The notes under the pieces are model-generated. The model saw only the letters and a list, made by a program, of their open reading frames with translations, did no database searches and was not told the origin of the DNA. Both the position numbers and the translations under genes were made by a program. A stretch of 64,000 bases of DNA from Paulinella micropora (lineage: Eukaryota > Cercozoa > Imbricatea > Euglyphida > Paulinellidae), in the NCBI GenBank assembly GCA_019918135.1, contig WBZZ01005750.1:181624-245623 (forward strand), given 5' to 3'. Below, one piece after another: positions 60,201 to 64,000 of this stretch (position 1 is the stretch's first letter; every line of letters starts with the position of its first letter).

Positions 60201-60663
60201 ATGTCCGAAGTCGCGAGCGATCTGTTTTCCCTCGAGAACTTTGCCCGGTCCGGTGCTGCGGCTGCTTTCGCCTACGCGGCCGCGCCGGTCGTGTTCCAGG
60301 GGCCGGCAGTTTTTAGCTTTTCGGCCGTCCCGGGCCTCAGCGGAGTGCAGGTCAGCAAGAGCACCGGCCTGGCGTCGTGGCCTTTGTGACCGCCACTGCT
60401 ATTGACCTCATTCAAAGCAGAGTCCTCAACCGCACCAAGGAAGGGCGGCTGGCCTCTTATCCTAGCTTGGCCGTGCACGTGGCGGGTGGAGGCCTGTGTT
60501 TGCCATGCTGCCCAGGCTCATGGGCCGCGGTCAGATCGGGATGGTAGGCGACAGCGACGCGGTCAAGCAGCTATTCTTGGTCGGCGCACTTTCGGAAGTG
60601 TTTAGTCAGTACTTCTACGAAGGCTACCTGAACCCCGCGGGCCAAGGACACTACCGCTTCTAA
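60201..60663 (+). pseudogene. Small hydrophobic virion-like protein, two frameshifts
   Basis: ATG 60201 (MSEVASDLFSLENFARSGAA) begins an Ala-rich hydrophobic frame. The likely continuation VAFVTATAIDLIQSRVLNRT lies in a second frame from about 60378, and AMLPRLMGRGQIGMVGDSDA to HYRF (stop 60663) in a third from about 60505. About 153 codons if joined. Two membrane-like spans. No family named, but the S-x-EN-x-x-RSG opening recalls small NCLDV virion membrane proteins. Confidence 0.45.
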
Positions 60664-60698
60664 AAAAAGAATCTTGTGTAGCTAGTCTAGAGTGAAGA

Positions 60699-61239
60699 AT
60701 GCCAGTGGAAGAGGAAGCTCTGCTGGCCTGGGCTCTGATCGTTACAACCGCTATCATCGTGGTCGGCTGTGTGCGCGCCTGTTGCAAGCGGCTCTTGCGC
60801 CCATCAATCTCGTGCGACCTCGACAAGCCGCTGCCCACACACTACGTGACGCTCGATGACCTCCTCCGGCGGCCTTACCAAGCGCCAAGCGCTGCAGAAG
60901 CTCTTTGCGGACCTGGAGACTGTGCTGGACAACTGGGGGCTGCTGTCTGCAGGCGAGAGCAAGGACCTGCGGATGCAGTGGAACTTAGGTCTTGAGCAGC
61001 AAGTTGCGACCGTTGAAAAGTTCTTTTTGCCTGCCTACAAGGACGGCAAGCTCGCCGCGTACGTCCAGAGCGAAGCTGGCATCTGGTTTGAGCTGGCCGC
61101 CAAGACTCGTGCTCCGACTCCCGCCCTGCAACAGCTGCAGCAAAGATTTCTGGCCAAGCAAAGTCTGGCCAAGGACGCTCAGTTCCTGGGACAAATTGCG
61201 CAAGTCATGGAACGCATCTGCCAAGTCATTGTCTTTTAA
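60699..61239 (+). CDS. Membrane-anchored ORF overlapping a helical ORF
   Basis: The first frame (60699-60995) opens with a clear membrane span (LLAWALIVTTAIIVVGCVRA) and a Cys-rich turn; beyond about 60850 its composition degrades. The second frame (60856-61239, MTSSGGLTKRQALQKLFADL) continues as a well-formed helical domain to VMERICQVIVF. Most simply this is one anchored protein of about 175 residues split by a frameshift near 60860; an overlapping gene pair is the alternative. Confidence 0.45.
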
Positions 61240-61277
61240 ATAAAAAATGAAAAATTTAATTTTCGTGACTTATCAAG

Positions 61278-61291
61278 TTTAATTAAGAAAG
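61278..61291 (+). promoter_or_regulatory. AT-rich upstream motif, best example
   Basis: TTTAATTAAGAAAG directly precedes the ATG at 61292. Similar (T)AATTA-n-AAAGA words occur before the PCNA, resolvase, coiled-coil, basic-peptide and 63519 genes. Confidence 0.35.
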
Positions 61292-61623
61292 ATGGGCAAG
61301 CGCACGCGAGAAAGGCACGAGCGGCACACGGCCAAGAAGGCCGCCCGCAAGGACGCCCGCGCCGCCACCGAACAGCGCATAGGGCGCAGAAAGGCGGAGA
61401 GGAGGGAGCGGACCCGCGAAGGGCTGCGGCAGTTTGGCAGCACTCTCAAGTCAGTCACGGCTTTTTCGGCAAGCAGATCGACAAGGTGACCGACATCCCG
61501 AAAGAAGCGATGGACACCACCAAGCAGCTGGGCGACAACGCCGAGGGCGGCCTCAAGTCCATGGCGCTGCCTTTGGCGGTCGGCGCCGCGGCGATCGGGG
61601 CCGTCATGATCCTGAAAAAATAA
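61292..61623 (+). pseudogene. Basic protein with C-terminal membrane helix, frameshifted
   Basis: ATG 61292 (MGKRTRERHERHTAKKAARK) gives a very Arg/Lys-rich helix. The frame changes near 61465; the second frame reads GFFGKQIDKVTDIPKEAMDT and ends in a hydrophobic helix (MALPLAVGAAAIGAVMIL) before the stop at 61621-61623. About 110 codons if joined. A basic domain plus membrane tail suits a protein linking the genome to the virion membrane. It lies just upstream of the capsid gene. Confidence 0.45.
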
Positions 61624-61663
61624 AAAAAATCTTCTTTGTCCTTAATATTATACTGCAACGACG

Positions 61664-63090
61664 ATGTCTTCCGCCACCGTCGTCGTGCCCCCTGCTAGCA
61701 AGCAGCAAAAAGTCGCCACCGGCAAGAGGGCGCGCAACGGCCAGGAGATCGTGATTGATCCCGAGCACGCCCGCGCGATCAATGCCCGCCCTTGCTGGAC
61801 GCAGACGGTCATGGCGCCAGCCGCCGCGACCTCGGCGCTGAGCAACACCGCTTTTTTTAGCTTTATCCTCGAGAACAACCAGTCCGGCGCGATCCACGAT
61901 GCGACCCTGCGTTTTAAGATCACGTTCACGACCAGCGGCAGCCAGCCGACCGACTCGCGTGTTTTGCCTACCACTCAGTGGTTCGAGCGCATCGAGTACA
62001 TCGACCGCCTGACGGGAACTGAAATCGCGCGGTACCACGGCGACATGATGCAACTGATACTCAACACGCTGTCGCAAGAGGCCATCGACCAGATCGCCGA
62101 CATGGTCAACATGGACCCCAAGACGGGCAAGGTCAGCGGCCGCCAGTGGGAAAACAACGACGAGCAGTACTTTTACTTGCCCCTGCTGCACACTTGGATT
62201 AACGGTATGGACCTGGACCTCAGCACGCTGCGTGGCGACCTTGAAATCAGGTTCTATCCCAGAGGTTCGATCTTCGTGGCGGCCCAGTCGGCAGTCAACA
62301 GCCAGTCCGCGCCCGCCGTGCCTTGCACTGCCAGCTTGAGCGAGATCCGCGTTATCACGGGCTGCACGCAGCTGCCGAACGGGATGCACCTGGGCAGGAG
62401 CCCGCTGAAGCAGGGCAAGGTCGCCGAGCAGAAGTATATCGACTTTGTGCAGTACACGGCCTACGCCCAGCGCATCAAGCCCTCCGACCGGTTGGCGATT
62501 GACCTGGACCGATTCTCCCACCACTCAGGCGGGCTGTTTGTCTTCATCCGCAAATCAGGCGACCAGACCGCGTACGGAGACGCCACGACCTACTACCCGC
62601 AGTACACGTACGACAACATGGGGCGCTTGATGACCTACGACATGTTGGGCGACGCGACGACAATTGATTTAGAAGACGTGCACGGCAGATCGCAGATGGG
62701 CGAAGGGACCCCGATCGACGAGCGCTTTTTCGCGAGGAGACGATGGGTCAACTAGTGCGCAGCTCCTACCTGAAGTCTAACGGCACGTACCTCATCCCGT
62801 TCAGCAACGACCCCAAGGGAATGTTGGACGGAATTATGGACGGCTACAAGACCTTCGTGAGCAACCGCGAGCGACTGGTCATCAACGCCGGCCCCGCGCC
62901 TCGCGCCGCGACCGTCACGCACAAGTACGGGGCTTGGTATGCCAACACCGCGGTGTTTGCCCTGAACGACACCAACCGCCTGACCGTGGACTTCAAGGGC
63001 GTGACGGTGGCCGTCCTTGATATCGACTCTGACCTCACGTTTGCCAGAATTACCGACCGGCGCTACACGTCGCCCGCCACGCCGCGATGA
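61664..63090 (+). pseudogene. Double jelly-roll major capsid protein, one frameshift
   Basis: The first frame (61664-62755) carries jelly roll 1 (WFERIEYIDRLTGTEIARYH, QYFYLPLLHTWING, LRGDLEIRFYPRG) and most of jelly roll 2 (LSEIRVITGCTQLPNG, SDRLAIDLDRFSHHSGGLFV). A frameshift near 62735 moves the reading to the second frame, which holds the usual capsid C-terminal block (GTYLIPFSNDPKGMLDGIMD, ALNDTNRLTVDF) and stops at 63090. About 475 codons, a typical NCLDV or related DJR capsid length. The ID-R-(L/T)-G and Y-x-IPF-x-x-DP signatures are diagnostic of the class. It would build the icosahedral shell. Confidence 0.82.
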
Positions 63091-63482
63091 CGAACCTCAA
63101 CACCTTGCTGGCTAGCTCGAGCTGGCTGCGCGCGTGCGGGGTCAAGATCAAGTTTAGTAACACACGAGTTGGCGCGACCAACACGGTCGACTGGGAGGTC
63201 AGTGCGGCGATGGAGTACACCGCGTCCGTCACGGACCTGAACGACCAGCCCGTGCTCTGGTCCCGCGGTGACTTCCACCAGCTGAAGCTGAAGTTCCAGC
63301 AGGCGCCCGACACGTCCGCGGCTACTTACAACGCCCAAGAAGAGATGCTTGTCACAGCCACCACGTCGGGCAAACGCGGCGTGGTAGACGGATTGTATGA
63401 TATTACGATCTATTCGGCGTACTTCAAGTTCTTCACGAAAGTAACGGTAGCCTGGAGGTGGCCTCGGTTTAAAAATTCTTAG
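63087..63482 (+). CDS. Beta-rich ORF overlapping the capsid gene end, minor capsid candidate
   Basis: 131 residues, intact; its ATG (63087) overlaps the capsid stop (ATGA). It is strongly beta-like (VKIKFSNTRVGATNTVDWEV, FHQLKLKFQQAPDT, YDITIYSAYFKFF). A single jelly-roll or penton-like protein is possible, or a further C-terminal part of the capsid protein displaced by a second frameshift. Motif AYFKFFTKVTVAWRW ends the protein. Confidence 0.45.
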   Translation: MTNLNTLLASSSWLRACGVKIKFSNTRVGATNTVDWEVSAAMEYTASVTDLNDQPVLWSRGDFHQLKLKFQQAPDTSAATYNAQEEMLVTATTSGKRGVVDGLYDITIYSAYFKFFTKVTVAWRWPRFKNS

Positions 63483-63493
63483 ATTATGTATTC

Positions 63494-63510
63494 TAATTAA
63501 AGAGAGCAAA
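63494..63510 (+). promoter_or_regulatory. AT-rich upstream motif
   Basis: TAATTAAAGAGAGCAAA precedes the ATG at 63519; see the related motif at 61278-61291. Confidence 0.3.
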
Positions 63511-63518
63511 AGTGAAAA

Positions 63519-63647
63519 ATGGAACCGCTCGTGATAGCAATCATCACCGTCTTAGTGGTCGGGGTGATCGGGTGCGTGTGTATCCTATACTTCCCAGTCA
63601 GGTGTCCAGACGAGACAGTGGCGGCACCGGCCGGCCCGGACGTGTGA
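63519..63647 (+). CDS. Small single-span membrane protein
   Basis: 42 codons from ATG 63519 to TGA 63645-63647. A hydrophobic helix starts right after the Met (LVIAIITVLVVGVIGCVCIL), then YFPVRCPDE and an Ala/Pro-rich tail. It resembles the tiny virion membrane proteins common near NCLDV capsid genes. Unrecognised at family level. Confidence 0.5.
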   Translation: MEPLVIAIITVLVVGVIGCVCILYFPVRCPDETVAAPAGPDV

Positions 63648-63837
63648 GAAAAAATGAAGTTTCCGGGAAATCACAAACTCTTTTTGAGATTTTCCCCAAA
63701 TTGCACACGAAAAACAGCTGAGTGAATCGTTTCTGACAATTCATGCCCGGCCGACCTCCTTTAATTCGAATCTCGATTTGAAAACAAGCTTTAAAAAAAG
63801 AAACGGTCGCGGCCGTGACACTGCCACAAAACAGACA

Positions 63838-64000
63838 TGAGCGAACCACCAAGAAGAAGGCCAGGACAGGCCGCTCTGTCTCGACTGCCCGCCGGATGCC
63901 AAAAAAACCGCCAACTACAAAGACGAAACGGGTGCCAAGTGTAAGCTGTGTTCTGTACACGCTAAGGCCAGAGGCACATACACTGTGCAAAATCCTTGCA
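63838..64000 (+). CDS. Cys-rich zinc-binding ORF, cut by window end
   Basis: ATG 63838 (MSEPPRRRPGQAA) soon goes out of the best frame. From about 63869 another frame reads LCLDCPPDAKKTANYKDETG followed by AKCKLCSVHAKARGTY to the window edge. The spacing C-x2-C...C-x2-C-x2-H suggests a zinc finger. It may be frameshifted like its neighbours. Incomplete. Confidence 0.4.

Larger units (their letters stand above)
39000..64000. mobile_element. Endogenous NCLDV-like viral genome segment (continues past window)
   Basis: A gene-dense, GC-rich block contains a D5 primase-helicase, A32-type ATPase, double jelly-roll capsid protein, VLTF2- and VLTF3-like factors, PCNA-like clamp, RNR large subunit and a telomere-resolvase-like recombinase. 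Many genes have frameshifts or stops. The left limit is set by the minisatellite and the change in composition near 39.0 kb; the right limit is not reached. The gene set and compactness point to a small-genome NCLDV lineage (yaravirus/mriyavirus-like size class), an inference only. Confidence 0.85.

Noticed and set aside
1-64000. CRISPR array
   Set aside because: The tandem repeats present are microsatellites or minisatellites without regular unique spacers, and the genome is eukaryotic.
1-64000. tRNA or rRNA genes
   Set aside because: None could be identified by reading; a covariance-model scan (tRNAscan-SE, Infernal) would be needed to exclude short ones.

Overview
The window is nuclear DNA of a eukaryote, probably a microbial eukaryote or alga; the species cannot be named from sequence alone. 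The evidence is GT-AG introns, LTR, tyrosine-recombinase and non-LTR retroelements, long tetranucleotide microsatellites and low coding density over the left ~38 kb. The right ~25 kb (about 39.0 kb to the window end) is different. It is visibly GC-richer, tightly packed with genes on both strands, almost without recognisable introns, and carries hallmark genes of nucleocytoplasmic large DNA viruses (NCLDV, Nucleocytoviricota).

Left part (1-18.2 kb): a retroelement graveyard. A Ty3/gypsy-type element in + orientation contributes the integrase end of pol (1-2235) and a 3' LTR (3065-3303). A second member of the same family in - orientation contributes a 5' LTR (17994-18230), gag-like ORFs, a protease-like ORF and reverse transcriptase down to 11569. 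There it is cut inside RNase H by a 5'-truncated DIRS/Ngaro-like element (8802-11577; RNase H, tyrosine recombinase, B1-A2-B2 split direct repeats). Further left are an older diverged gypsy pol relic and an unrecognised multi-ORF region (4.5-7.3 kb).

Middle (18.2-38.9 kb): unrecognised ORFs; an intron-rich coiled-coil host gene on the - strand (22.1-26.0 kb); a small spliced + strand gene (28.2-28.7 kb); a decayed non-LTR retrotransposon with a head-to-tail duplicated 1,097-bp 3' end (29.1-34.1 kb); GATA-type and TATG microsatellites; one intact FAD-dependent monooxygenase (35.7-37.0 kb); and a ~175-bp minisatellite just before the viral block.

Viral block (39.0 kb to end): palindromic repeats; D5-type primase-helicase; a small NCLDV membrane protein; ribonucleotide reductase large subunit; an SSB-like protein; a PCNA-like clamp; VLTF2-like and VLTF3-like late transcription factors; a telomere-resolvase (protelomerase)-like tyrosine recombinase; an F-box-like protein; A32-type packaging ATPase; several virion-like low-complexity, coiled-coil and membrane proteins; and a double jelly-roll major capsid protein. 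Together these give replication, nucleotide supply, late transcription, genome-end processing, packaging and capsid functions, so this looks like most of a small NCLDV genome that continues past the right edge.

The block is an endogenous, decaying copy. The helicase, reductase, VLTF3, resolvase, packaging ATPase, capsid and several virion-like genes carry frameshifts and/or in-frame stops, while the neighbouring FAD monooxygenase and several retroelement ORFs remain open. A 238-bp fragment, 97% identical to the gypsy pol at 12.7-13.0 kb, sits inside the ribonucleotide reductase gene, which ties the viral DNA physically to this host genome.
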